A stretch of DNA of 64,000 bases from NCBI GenBank assembly GCA_027484145.1, contig JAIXUH010000034.1, forward strand, positions 106,569 through 170,568, in the 5' to 3' direction. Both the position numbers and the translations under genes were made by a program. This document shows positions 1-7,749 of this stretch, piece after piece (the stretch's first letter is position 1; each line of letters opens with the position of its first letter). The notes below the pieces were generated by a model. It saw nothing but the letters and a program-made list of their open reading frames with translations, was not told where the DNA came from and did not search any database. The stretch comes from Rhodobacter sp. GTDB lineage: Bacteria; Pseudomonadota; Alphaproteobacteria; Rhodobacterales; Rhodobacteraceae.

Positions 1-2
1 AC

Positions 3-56
3 GAAGAGGGCAAAGCGCTAGAGGGAGCTTTGGCCACGGTTCGCTCGTTCCTGTAA
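3..56 (+). CDS. C-terminal end of a truncated protein
   Basis: The frame starting at base 3 is open from the window edge and ends in TAA at 54-56. It encodes only the last 17 residues of a protein whose body lies outside the window. The tail (EEGKALEGALATVRSFL) gives no family. It is taken as real because a hairpin suited to transcription termination follows 16 bases downstream. Confidence 0.45.
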   Translation, partial: EEGKALEGALATVRSFL

Positions 57-72
57 GGGCGCGTGCCGGGCA

Positions 73-98
73 AAAGGGGGGGCCTTGCGCCCCCCTTT
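73..98. terminator. Bidirectional terminator-like hairpin
   Basis: AAAGGGGGG (73-81) pairs perfectly with CCCCCCTTT (90-98) around an 8-base loop. It lies between the rightward gene ending at 56 and the leftward flavin monooxygenase ending at 107. The A/T flanks give a short T-run on either strand, so it can end both convergent transcripts. Confidence 0.7.
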
Positions 99-106
99 CA
101 CATTGT

Positions 107-1198
107 TCAGCGGATGCCCGCGCGCGACAGGCGCGGCAGCACCTCATCGCGGAAATATGGAAACTCGGCCAGATAATCGACAAAGCTGAGGGTGGTTCCG
201 GCGAACCCGGTGGCGTGGAGTTTCAAGATACCATCTGCCACTTGGTCAGGCGTGCCGACGAGTGGGAAACCGCCGTGCCCCATGGCGAACAGGTGCTTGA
301 TCTGCGCCAGCAGATCATGCGGAAAGCTGTGGGCGTGGGCGAATTGCAGCCGCACGAGGTTGTCGACTGCAACGGTATCGGCGTTTTCGACAGCCGTGTA
401 ATGCAGCCAATCCTGTGCCTCTTTCTCGGTCGGGCGGCAGATGACATGGGCAAAGGTCAGCACCCCCACGTTGCGGCCCTTGGCGGCGGCTTGTGCCTTG
501 AGCTCGGCAATCTCGACTTTGGACCGCTCCAGATCGATCGCCGGGGTAAAGAGGAAATCGGCGTTGTCGGTGGCAAATTCGCGGCCTTGTGGGCTGCCTG
601 CTGCATTAATGATGGGGACCGAGCCCCTCACCGGCGCCGGATCGCCCTTCACGGCCTTGGCCTTGAAATAGGTGCCGTTCCAGTCAAAGTGCTGGTCCGA
701 CGACCACAGCTTGCGGACCAGATCGAACCATTCCTGCGCATAGGCGTATCGGCTTTCATGGTCATCGGGCAGCGTCAGGCCAAGCGCCTCGTACTCTGGC
801 TTGTTCCAGCCCGCCACGATGTTCAGGCCCGCGCGGCCATGGCCGATCTGGTCGATGGTGGCCAGTTGTTTGGCCACCACGGTCGGGTGGTTGGCGGCCG
901 TGTGGATGGTGGCAAAGACAGCGATGTTCTTGGTGGCGGCGAGCAACCCTGCCGCCCAAGTCATCGTCTCCAGCACGCCGCCGTGAAAATCCGTTTCGCC
1001 GCCGTAGCCGATCCAGCGGGCGATAGGCAGCATGAAATCGATCCCTGCCGCATCCAGCATCTGCGCCAGCGCAAGGTTGTTGTCCCACGAATTGTTCCAG
1101 CGCTCGGGCACTTTGGTGGGCGTCATTCCCGAGGAACAGTTGGACGAAAACGTACCAAGGCGAAATCGATCGCCCGAGAGCATCGGGTGTTGAGTCAT
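107..1198 (-). CDS. LLM-class (luciferase-like) flavin-dependent monooxygenase
   Basis: A 363-residue FMNH2-dependent oxidoreductase of the bacterial luciferase-like TIM-barrel superfamily, closest in style to the RutA/SfnG two-component monooxygenases. Family segments visible are an N-terminal GTFSSNCSSG, WIGYGGETDFHGG near residue 65, the TIDQIGHGRAGLNIVAGW stretch near residue 115 that shapes the flavin site, and a C-terminal VGTPDQVADGI. Such enzymes oxidise small N- or S-containing compounds using reduced flavin supplied by a separate reductase; none is adjacent, so the substrate is unknown. It is transcribed away from a MarR-type regulator, suggesting local substrate-responsive control. 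The family call is firm; the specific function is not. Confidence 0.85.
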   Translation of the reverse strand: MTQHPMLSGDRFRLGTFSSNCSSGMTPTKVPERWNNSWDNNLALAQMLDAAGIDFMLPIARWIGYGGETDFHGGVLETMTWAAGLLAATKNIAVFATIHTAANHPTVVAKQLATIDQIGHGRAGLNIVAGWNKPEYEALGLTLPDDHESRYAYAQEWFDLVRKLWSSDQHFDWNGTYFKAKAVKGDPAPVRGSVPIINAAGSPQGREFATDNADFLFTPAIDLERSKVEIAELKAQAAAKGRNVGVLTFAHVICRPTEKEAQDWLHYTAVENADTVAVDNLVRLQFAHAHSFPHDLLAQIKHLFAMGHGGFPLVGTPDQVADGILKLHATGFAGTTLSFVDYLAEFPYFRDEVLPRLSRAGIR

Positions 1199-1227
1199 TG
1201 TTGCGGTCCCTGTTGGAGTTTTGATGT

Positions 1228-1258
1228 TATTTTATGTTTGAAAGTCTATCGTAAAATA
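1228..1258. promoter_or_regulatory. Inverted repeat in divergent promoter region (candidate operator)
   Basis: TATTTTA (1228-1234) and TAAAATA (1252-1258) are exact inverted repeats separated by 17 bases. They lie in the AT-rich gap between the divergent monooxygenase (start 1198) and the regulator (start 1314). The position suits a binding site for the neighbouring winged-helix regulator, but the arms are AT-rich and short, so a promoter -10-like chance match is possible. Confidence 0.35.
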
Positions 1259-1313
1259 CATTTGCGTCAACGGATTTGGCAGGCCAGTGTTGGCACGGGA
1301 ACGGAGGCGGTCA

Positions 1314-1859
1314 ATGGTTCGAAAAGGCACGAAAGATCAAGGCGGTGCAGGCATCGATTACCATTGGCATCTGGCGCAGAGCCCGGTCGAGGTGGACACG
1401 ACCGAGCTTGAGTTCGCCCTGATGCGCGCGTTCGAGGGATTCGGGCGCTGGCAATCGGAATGTCTGGCCGGGGTGTGCGAGCTTGCCGCGACGGGGCCGG
1501 AAAACGCTCTGCTGCACATTATCCGCATGAATGAACGCCCCAAGTCGATCAAGGATCTGGCCCGCCTGACCAACCGCGATGACGTGCCCAACATTCAATA
1601 CAGCCTGCGCAAGCTGATCGGCGCAGGGTTGGTGGTGCGCAAAGGGGCGGGGCGGTCGGGCGTGACCTATGAGGTGACGGACGAAGGCCGCCGTGTGACC
1701 GAAGATTACGGCACACTGCGCCGCCGTCTGCTGATTGCGGCCATCGCTGGTGTGCCCGGTTTTCCCGCGCGGCTGGAAGAGGCCACGCGGGCGCTGAACC
1801 TGCTGTCGGGCATATATGAGGAGGTGGCGCGGGTGGCGGCCACCCATCGCCGGGGGTAA
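1314..1859 (+). CDS. MarR-family winged-helix transcriptional regulator (COG5631-like)
   Basis: A 181-residue predicted DNA-binding protein. The central part (about residues 65-125) reads as a winged helix: a helix-turn-helix around SIKDLARLTNRDDVPNIQYSLRKL, then a wing (GLVVRKGAGRSGVTYEVTDEG). The ATG at 1314 is chosen because GGAGG lies six bases upstream; an earlier TTG lacks this. The N-terminal helical part (VDTTELEFALMRAFEGFGRWQ) is typical of dimerising MarR relatives. It is divergent from the luciferase-like monooxygenase, its probable target, and convergent with the next gene, with only two bases between the stop codons. Confidence 0.8.
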   Translation: MVRKGTKDQGGAGIDYHWHLAQSPVEVDTTELEFALMRAFEGFGRWQSECLAGVCELAATGPENALLHIIRMNERPKSIKDLARLTNRDDVPNIQYSLRKLIGAGLVVRKGAGRSGVTYEVTDEGRRVTEDYGTLRRRLLIAAIAGVPGFPARLEEATRALNLLSGIYEEVARVAATHRRG

Positions 1860-1861
1860 GG

Positions 1862-3343
1862 TCAGCGCGCCATGCCGATGCGTGCCTTCACCTTGGTGGC
1901 GACGCGGGCATAGTTGCCCGGCTTGACCGGCATCTGCCATTCCATGAACCGCTGCATGGCCGGGATGGGCAGGCGCAAATCCTCTAGCAACTCATCAATC
2001 TGGTGCATGGAAAACGGGATGATATTGGTGCCGCGCGCATGCTTGCCTTCGGTCCGTTCCTCCATCCAGCGCAGGCGTTTGTCGGTCGTATCCAGCATCT
2101 CGGGCACGGATGGCAATTTCAGATCACCGGCCAACCAAGCCGCGATCCACAGCGCCCCCATTTCCGCCGACAGCGGCGAAAAGAACGACGAGTTGTAACC
2201 GTTGAAGGCAAGGTTGGACACCTTGGGCGGCAGGATGCAGCGGTAAAGGCGGAAATTGCCCCGGTCATCCATGATGCGCGCCTGCGTTGCGGCATCAAGG
2301 AAGGGCACCGATTGGGTCCAGCCCGTGCCACAGATGATGATGTCGGCCGGCAGGGTTTCGCCGGTGGAAAGCTGGGCCGTGCGCTTGCCATCCTGCACGA
2401 ACAGGCGGCTGATCTGTGCGTCGCGTTTCACCGCGATCCGGCCCTTGGCAACGGCTTCGAAAAACCCGTCGGTCACGAGGCTGACGGTGGACCGGGCGAT
2501 GCGGTCAAACGGGCCGCGTGGCACAAGGCCCAGTTTCTTAAGTCCAAGTTGCTTGGTCGTCAGGGCCTGTACCCCGCCCACCATCGAATTGCGCACGGGT
2601 TTGCCCGCGCCGTGCAGAAAGGCTTCGACCCCCTTCAGCCGGATATAGGGAAACAGCGCCTCACCCATGCGGGTGAGCAACAGGTATTTGTAGTTCAGCA
2701 CCCCCGCGAATTTCTTGGGCGCTTTCCAGATGATCTCGCGCGCGACAACGGTCATCGAGGCGGTGGCATCGGCCAGCCCCATGGCGACATCGCAAGAGGA
2801 TTTGCCATAGCCCACGACCAGCACATGCTTGCCGCGCGCATCGTCCATGTTCAGGAACTGTGACGAATGGCAGATCGTGCCGCCCGCCGCGACAAAGTCA
2901 GCGTCGCCGTCAAAGCGGGGGATGGCGGGGGAGGAAAAGATGCCGTTGCAGATGATCAGGCGGTCAAATGTGGCGCTGTTGGCACCCTCTGGCCCTTGGG
3001 TGGCGAGGGTCCAGCGGTCGCCCTCACCTTGGGTGGCGGCGGTGACTTCGGTGTTCAGGCGGATCAGCGGCATCAGGTCGAACCGCTGGGCATAGCTTTC
3101 AAGGTACGCCTGCACCTGTGCGCCCGAAGGCCATTCGGGGTAGTCCTTTGGCATCGGGTGGTCTGAAAGGCAGTAGGTATCCTTGCCGTTCTGGGTGGAC
3201 ACCCCGGGGTAAAGCCGTGATTTCGACCAGACCCCGCCCACATCGCCCACCTTTTCAAACAGGGTGACGGTATGGCCGATGTCGCGCATATGGCGGGCGG
3301 TGGTCAGGCCGGCAAAGCCCGCCCCGATGATGGCAATCTGCAT
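1862..3343 (-). CDS. Flavin-containing monooxygenase family protein
   Basis: A 493-residue FAD/NAD(P)H-dependent monooxygenase of the FMO/Baeyer-Villiger type. The FAD-binding motif IGAGFAGL begins at residue 5, followed by an acidic strand end (TLFEKVGDVGGVW). A second nucleotide-binding loop, VVGYGKSSCDVA, sits near residue 180. The sequence GGTICHSSQF before it resembles a degenerate FMO fingerprint. It is the second gene of a two-gene operon: the SDR ends three bases before this start. The pair could oxidise a ketone or alcohol, but the substrate is unknown. The divergent AraC regulator at 4294 is the likely controller. Confidence 0.8.
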   Translation of the reverse strand: MQIAIIGAGFAGLTTARHMRDIGHTVTLFEKVGDVGGVWSKSRLYPGVSTQNGKDTYCLSDHPMPKDYPEWPSGAQVQAYLESYAQRFDLMPLIRLNTEVTAATQGEGDRWTLATQGPEGANSATFDRLIICNGIFSSPAIPRFDGDADFVAAGGTICHSSQFLNMDDARGKHVLVVGYGKSSCDVAMGLADATASMTVVAREIIWKAPKKFAGVLNYKYLLLTRMGEALFPYIRLKGVEAFLHGAGKPVRNSMVGGVQALTTKQLGLKKLGLVPRGPFDRIARSTVSLVTDGFFEAVAKGRIAVKRDAQISRLFVQDGKRTAQLSTGETLPADIIICGTGWTQSVPFLDAATQARIMDDRGNFRLYRCILPPKVSNLAFNGYNSSFFSPLSAEMGALWIAAWLAGDLKLPSVPEMLDTTDKRLRWMEERTEGKHARGTNIIPFSMHQIDELLEDLRLPIPAMQRFMEWQMPVKPGNYARVATKVKARIGMAR

Positions 3344-3346
3344 GGC

Positions 3347-4120
3347 TTACTCCATCAACAGGGGAATGGCGGGTTGGGCGCGTTCGGGGCCCATGGCGGT
3401 ATAGCCGCCATCCACGCAGATATCGGTGCCGGTGATGAAACTGGCCTCGTCCGAGCATAGGAAGAGTACGGCAGCGGCCACTTCCTCGGGGTCGGCGGTG
3501 CGGCCCAGAAGGTGGAATGGCGCGGCGACGCGGTCTGTCTTGGCGCGGTCACCCGTGGTCAGTTGATCCATGATGTTCGACCACGTCCAGCCGGGGGAAA
3601 CCGCATTGACGCGGATGCCATCGGGGGCAAGGTCCATCGCCTGATTGCGGGTCAGTTGCAGGATCGCGGCCTTGGACACCGGATAGACCCAGCGGCCCGT
3701 CTGCGCCACGCGGGCCGAGATCGAGCCGAAGTTGACAATGGCGCCACGGGTCGCGGCAAGTTCGGCGCGTGCGGCCTGCATCAGCATGACCGACCCCACG
3801 ATGTTGACATCAAGGGCGCGCAGCCAATCGGTGCGCGTGGTGGCGGCGCCGTTGTCCAGATAAGTGCAGGCGACATTTACCAGAAAATCGATGCGGCCAA
3901 AGCGGGCCTTGGTCGCGGCCACCAGTGCGGCAATCTGGGCGTCATCGGTGATGTCGCAGCGCATGAAACCAACGCCATCGCCTTCCAGAAACGCGCCTGA
4001 TTCGTCTATATCGGCCACCATCACCTGCGTGCCCGCCGCGCGGAACGCCGCCACCACGGCCTGTCCGATCTTGGTCACCCCACCCGGAACGATGGCGACC
4101 TTGCCGTTCAACCCTTTCAT
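3347..4120 (-). CDS. SDR-family oxidoreductase with atypical nucleotide-binding motif
   Basis: A 257-residue classical short-chain dehydrogenase fold. The catalytic serine (NFGSIS), the YPVSK catalytic Tyr-Lys pair, the NVAC strand (equivalent to NNAG) and a C-terminal cofactor/substrate segment ending DICVDGGYT are visible. The glycine motif is unusual: VPGGVTKIG where the family normally has TGxxxGIG, so the threonine and one glycine are replaced. It lies upstream of the flavin monooxygenase in one operon and is divergent from an AraC regulator. A role in alcohol/ketone interconversion feeding the monooxygenase is inference. Confidence 0.8.
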   Translation of the reverse strand: MKGLNGKVAIVPGGVTKIGQAVVAAFRAAGTQVMVADIDESGAFLEGDGVGFMRCDITDDAQIAALVAATKARFGRIDFLVNVACTYLDNGAATTRTDWLRALDVNIVGSVMLMQAARAELAATRGAIVNFGSISARVAQTGRWVYPVSKAAILQLTRNQAMDLAPDGIRVNAVSPGWTWSNIMDQLTTGDRAKTDRVAAPFHLLGRTADPEEVAAAVLFLCSDEASFITGTDICVDGGYTAMGPERAQPAIPLLME

Positions 4121-4293
4121 GGAACCCTCCTGTTGTTTTGAATTTGAAGGAAACTCTGCCCGGTCTGGTGGCGTCCGCTATCCGCGCTGCGTGGCCATTG
4201 TCCGGAAAACGAAAAATTCGCGCGGGCCGGGGGGTGGGAAAGTGACATTCGGTGTTACGCTTTTGTGAAGCGCGGCTGAAAGGGAGGCGGCAG

Positions 4294-5277
4294 ATGGAAC
4301 GGGTGCGGCGGCCCCTTGGGGCGCATGTGCTGTTTGAAAGCGGCGATCTGGACGAGGCGCGTGAACGTGTGGCGCGGGTGTTCTGTCCGCATCGCCTTGA
4401 TGCGCTGGGGCCGGGGTTCGGTGCGCGTCACCATCATCTGCCGGGGGGGCGGGTATCGCTGAACTATATCGAATATGGCGCGCGCACGCGGATTGCACCG
4501 GGCGAGTTGGGCAGCTTTTACCTTGTGCAGATCCCGCTGGAAGGCGGGGCCGAGATCCGCAACGGTGCCGCGCGCTATGTTTCGGACTCCGGCTGCGCTG
4601 CGGTGCTGAACCCGCATCTGCCGACCGAGATGGTCTGGGAAGAAGGCACGCGGCAGGTGCTGCTGCAGATCGACCGTCGCGCGATGATGGCGCATCTGGC
4701 AACGGCGCTGGGCGGTCCATCCGACCGCCCGCTGACCTTTGCCGGGCCGCTGGATTTGCGCGGTGCGGCCGGGGCGCAGTTGCGGCGGTTGGTGCTGTGG
4801 ATGGTGGGGGAAGCCGACGGTCGTGGTGATGGTGCGGGACCCGTGGGGGGGATGATGGCGCAGGCGCTGGAGGGCACACTGCTGGCGGGCCTCCTTGACG
4901 CGGCCCCGCATGACCATGCCCCGGCGCTGGCCCGGATGCGCCACGCCCCGCGCCCGCGGCATCTGCGCGCGGCCGAAGGGTTCATGGCCGCCCATCTGGA
5001 CCGGGCGATCACGCTGGAGGAGGTGGCGCAGGCGGCGGGCGTGACGCCGCGCGCGTTGCAACTGGTTTTCCGGGCCGAGCGGGGCACGACGCCGCTGGGA
5101 TTCTGGCGCGACCTGCGGTTGCAGCGCGCGCATAATGATCTGGTTGCGGCGCGTGGCAGCGTGACCGAGGTAGCGCTGCGCTGGGGATTCCAGCATTTTG
5201 GCCGCTTTTCAGAAGCTTATCGCGCGAAGTTCGGGCTGAACCCGCGCGAAACACTGCGCACTGGCCGTTTTGGCTGA
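4294..5277 (+). CDS. AraC-family transcriptional regulator
   Basis: A 327-residue regulator. The N-terminal half resembles the AraC-binding-like (cupin) effector domain of XylS/FeaR-type activators (YVSDSGCAAVLNPHLPTEMVW near residue 95). The C-terminal 100 residues hold two helix-turn-helix motifs (ITLEEVAQAAGVTPRALQ, then VTEVALRWGFQHFGRFSEAYR). The ATG at 4294 has GGGAGG about five bases upstream. It is divergent from the SDR/flavin-monooxygenase operon, its most likely target. A 7-bp GC hairpin (5296-5314) follows the stop. Confidence 0.85.
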   Translation: MERVRRPLGAHVLFESGDLDEARERVARVFCPHRLDALGPGFGARHHHLPGGRVSLNYIEYGARTRIAPGELGSFYLVQIPLEGGAEIRNGAARYVSDSGCAAVLNPHLPTEMVWEEGTRQVLLQIDRRAMMAHLATALGGPSDRPLTFAGPLDLRGAAGAQLRRLVLWMVGEADGRGDGAGPVGGMMAQALEGTLLAGLLDAAPHDHAPALARMRHAPRPRHLRAAEGFMAAHLDRAITLEEVAQAAGVTPRALQLVFRAERGTTPLGFWRDLRLQRAHNDLVAARGSVTEVALRWGFQHFGRFSEAYRAKFGLNPRETLRTGRFG

Positions 5278-5356
5278 GCGGGTTGACCTTGCAGCGCGGG
5301 CCGTTCCGGCCCGCAAGGTTGAGCACGGGCGGCGCGGCCTTTGGCCGCTTGCCCTT

Positions 5357-5424
5357 GGCGGGGGGCTCTGCCCCCGCCGCGCCTTATGGCGCGGCCCCCC
5401 GGGATATTTCGGGACAGAAAATGA
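5357..5424. repeat. Intergenic repeat with two hairpins and GGGATATTT core (copy A)
   Basis: Two adjacent hairpins (GGCGGGGG/CCCCCGCC at 5357-5378 and GCCGCGCC-TTAT-GGCGCGGC at 5376-5395) are followed by CCCCCCGGGATATTTCGGGACAG (5396 on). The GGGATATTTC.GGACAGAAAATG core recurs with one mismatch on the other strand at 31924-31946, and a shorter form, CCCCCCGGGATATTT, ends at 12906. It sits between the convergent AraC regulator and the PLP enzyme and may also serve as a terminator. Confidence 0.6.
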
Positions 5425-6552
5425 TCAGACCCGGAGGGCTGAAGGCAGCTTTTGGCCCAGAAGTTGGACGCCTTCGGCGGTGGTCAAGATGCCGGGTGAG
5501 AGGCGCAGGGTCTGGCCACGGGCATCTGTGATTACGCCGCCTGCGCGCAGGTTGGCGACAACCTGCGGGGCAGGAGTGACGTCGGGCAGACGCAGCATGA
5601 CCGAGCCGCCGCGCTGGTCTTCGGCGCGGGGCGTCAGGACCGGCAGGGCGAGGCTGTCGGCCAGATCGAGGATCTGTGCCGTCAGGTGACGGTTCTGGGC
5701 AAGGAGTGCCGCGTGGTTCTGGGCCGCGTGCCATTCCAGCGCTGGAACCGAGGCGAGGGCTGCGACGACACCGGGCGTGCCGCTGTCAAATCGCCGGATG
5801 TCCGGGGCAAAGGCGAAGCGGGTGATGTCCCAGTTGAAGGGGTTGTCCTGACTGAACCAGCCCGCACACTCTGGGTGACAATGCGGGATGAGCCGGGGCG
5901 AGACGTAGAGGATGCCCGCGCCGGGTGTGCCGCACATCCATTTCAGCGATGTGGACAAGGTGAAGTCGACCTCGGGGGCGTGCACGTCGAAGGGGATGAG
6001 TCCGGCGGCCTGGGTGATGTCGACCCCGATCAGGCTGCCCATGCGGCGGCCATGGGCGACCATGGCGCGCAGGTTGATGCGGTGCGAGGTGGTGGAGGAG
6101 ACCCATGTGAGCAGCGCGAGGCCCACGTCCGGCGTCCAGGCATCGAGAAAATCCTCATCCTCGACATGGGCGGCGCCTTGGCGCAACGGCACGGTTTTCA
6201 AGGCAAAGCCATGACGCGCGGCCATGGATTGCAGCAAGAAGTGGTTGGAGGGGAAGCAATCGGCCCCCACAAGGACGGTTTTGCCAGCCAGATGTGCTGA
6301 CGGCAGGGCCTGCAGCAGCATGTGAAAGCCTTGGGTCACGCTTTCGCAGGTGGTGACGCTGCCGGGGGCGGCGTTCAGGATGCAGCGCCACAGGTCGATG
6401 AAGTGGGCGCGCGCGGGTAGGATATCGGCCCATTGCGCATCATCGGGCGTGCCCCAGACCATGGCGAAATCGGCCATCCGGGCGGCGATGTCGCGGGCCT
6501 TGCCCGGATACATGCCGATGGAATGATACAGGAAGTAGGCTTGTGCGGTCAT
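5425..6552 (-). CDS. Kynureninase-like / aminotransferase class V PLP enzyme
   Basis: A 375-residue fold-type I PLP enzyme. The probable Schiff-base lysine is in STSLKWMCGTPG near residue 220, preceded by the PLP-binding aspartate in GVDITQAAG. The lysine context (K followed by a GxPG loop) and CHPECAGWFSQ resemble kynureninases and related class V lyases more than transaminases. It is the third gene of a leftward operon with an enoyl-CoA hydratase and 3-hydroxyacyl-CoA dehydrogenase, which share a promoter region with the 2-aminobenzoyl-CoA oxygenase. A true kynureninase is encoded at 50888-52084, so this copy probably has another role, perhaps C-C or C-N cleavage of an amino-acyl intermediate. 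That role is inference. Confidence 0.7.
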   Translation of the reverse strand: MTAQAYFLYHSIGMYPGKARDIAARMADFAMVWGTPDDAQWADILPARAHFIDLWRCILNAAPGSVTTCESVTQGFHMLLQALPSAHLAGKTVLVGADCFPSNHFLLQSMAARHGFALKTVPLRQGAAHVEDEDFLDAWTPDVGLALLTWVSSTTSHRINLRAMVAHGRRMGSLIGVDITQAAGLIPFDVHAPEVDFTLSTSLKWMCGTPGAGILYVSPRLIPHCHPECAGWFSQDNPFNWDITRFAFAPDIRRFDSGTPGVVAALASVPALEWHAAQNHAALLAQNRHLTAQILDLADSLALPVLTPRAEDQRGGSVMLRLPDVTPAPQVVANLRAGGVITDARGQTLRLSPGILTTAEGVQLLGQKLPSALRV

Positions 6553-6629
6553 GGGGCACCGTGATCAGGGGCGGGTCTTGCAGGAGCGGTCTGTCATGGC
6601 CGCCGGGGGCCTGACAAGAGCGAAGCGTG

Positions 6630-7727
6630 TCAGGGCAGGGTCGGGGCGGGGTCATAGCGGCCAGCGAGCGACGGCGGGGCGGCTGCGGCCAAAACAGCAA
6701 GGGCGGCGCGCAGGGGGGCGGCACCGTCTTGCGCCAGAATCTGGAACGGGCCACGCGGAAAGTTCAGGCCAAGGCGCAGCGCGGTATCGATGCCGTCGGG
6801 GGTGGTGCCGCCTTCGGACAAGAGCCAATGTGCCTCGTTCACGAGGGTCGCCTCGATCCGCCGTACGATCTGGGGGTCTGCGGTGGGGGTGACGGTGGCG
6901 GGGGTGATGAACCCCTTGCCAGACTTCTGCCCAAGGTGACCAGCGGCCACCTGTGCGCGCAGGGCCGCGAAGACGTGATAGCGCGGGTGGTGGTTCATGG
7001 CGGCAGACAGGCTTTCGGTAGCGGCAAGGTTGATGTCTGCGCCGATCAGGTCGATCAGGGCAAAGGGGCCAAGGCGGTAGCCTGCGGCCAGCATGGCGGC
7101 GTCGATCCGGGCGGCAGGAATGCCTTCGGCCAGCATTGCCAAAGCCTCGCCGTAAAACGGGCGGGCGCAGCGGTTGACGATGAATCCGGGGCTGTCGGCG
7201 CAGTCGACCACGGTTTTTCCTGCCGCTTGTGCGATCTGGCGCGCGGTGGTCAGGGCCAGCGGATCAGTGCCTGCGTGGGGGATCAGTTCCACCAGTTTCA
7301 TCGCAGGCGCAGGGTTGAAAAAGTGCAGGCCCAGAAAGCGTTCGGGGCGGCGCATCAAGGCGGCCAGGCTGGTCACCGACAGCGACGAGGTATTGGTGGC
7401 GATGACGGCATCGGGGGGCAGCATCGCCTCTAGCCCGGCGATCAGGGCGGATTTGGCGGCCCGGTCTTCGATGATCGCTTCGATGGCAAGGGTGGCGGTT
7501 GAAAGGTCATCACTGATCCGGATGCGCGACAGGGCGGTTTCCATCTGGGCGGCGGTCCATTTGCCAGCACTTACCCGCGCTTGCCACAGTCCCTGCAATC
7601 GCGTCAGTGCGCTGTCGCGGCTATGCGGGTTGGCATCGGTCGCCAGCACCGTGCAACCTGCAAGGGCAAAGACCTGTACGATTCCAAGGCCCATGGTGCC
7701 AAGGCCGATGACGGCGACAGTGGTCAT
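6630..7727 (-). CDS. 3-hydroxyacyl-CoA dehydrogenase
   Basis: A 365-residue NAD-dependent dehydrogenase. It opens with the Rossmann motif VIGLGTMGLGI and has the family landmarks IEAIIED, ATNTSSLSVT, FLGLHFFNPAPAMKLVELI (catalytic His) and DSPGFIVNR, followed by the C-terminal helical domain. It would oxidise the hydroxyacyl-CoA formed by the upstream hydratase during ring-opened anthranilate breakdown. It is slightly longer than stand-alone HBDH enzymes (about 285) because of extra C-terminal sequence. It is preceded by an 11-bp tandem duplication of its own start region. Confidence 0.88.
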   Translation of the reverse strand: MTTVAVIGLGTMGLGIVQVFALAGCTVLATDANPHSRDSALTRLQGLWQARVSAGKWTAAQMETALSRIRISDDLSTATLAIEAIIEDRAAKSALIAGLEAMLPPDAVIATNTSSLSVTSLAALMRRPERFLGLHFFNPAPAMKLVELIPHAGTDPLALTTARQIAQAAGKTVVDCADSPGFIVNRCARPFYGEALAMLAEGIPAARIDAAMLAAGYRLGPFALIDLIGADINLAATESLSAAMNHHPRYHVFAALRAQVAAGHLGQKSGKGFITPATVTPTADPQIVRRIEATLVNEAHWLLSEGGTTPDGIDTALRLGLNFPRGPFQILAQDGAAPLRAALAVLAAAAPPSLAGRYDPAPTLP

Positions 7728-7749
7728 TTGGCGGTCATTTGGCGGTCAT
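7725..7749 (-). repeat. Tandem duplication of the dehydrogenase start region
   Basis: On the minus strand ATGACCGCCAA occurs twice in tandem, followed by a third ATGACC that opens the 3-hydroxyacyl-CoA dehydrogenase. The first ATG (7749) overlaps the hydratase TGA. Each of the first two ATGs reads M-T-A-K-stop, and each of those stops overlaps the next ATG. Confidence 0.8.

Noticed and set aside
215..1411. 398-codon plus-strand open frame opposite the luciferase-like monooxygenase
   Set aside because: No domain, and it would overlap the regulator start; antisense shadow.
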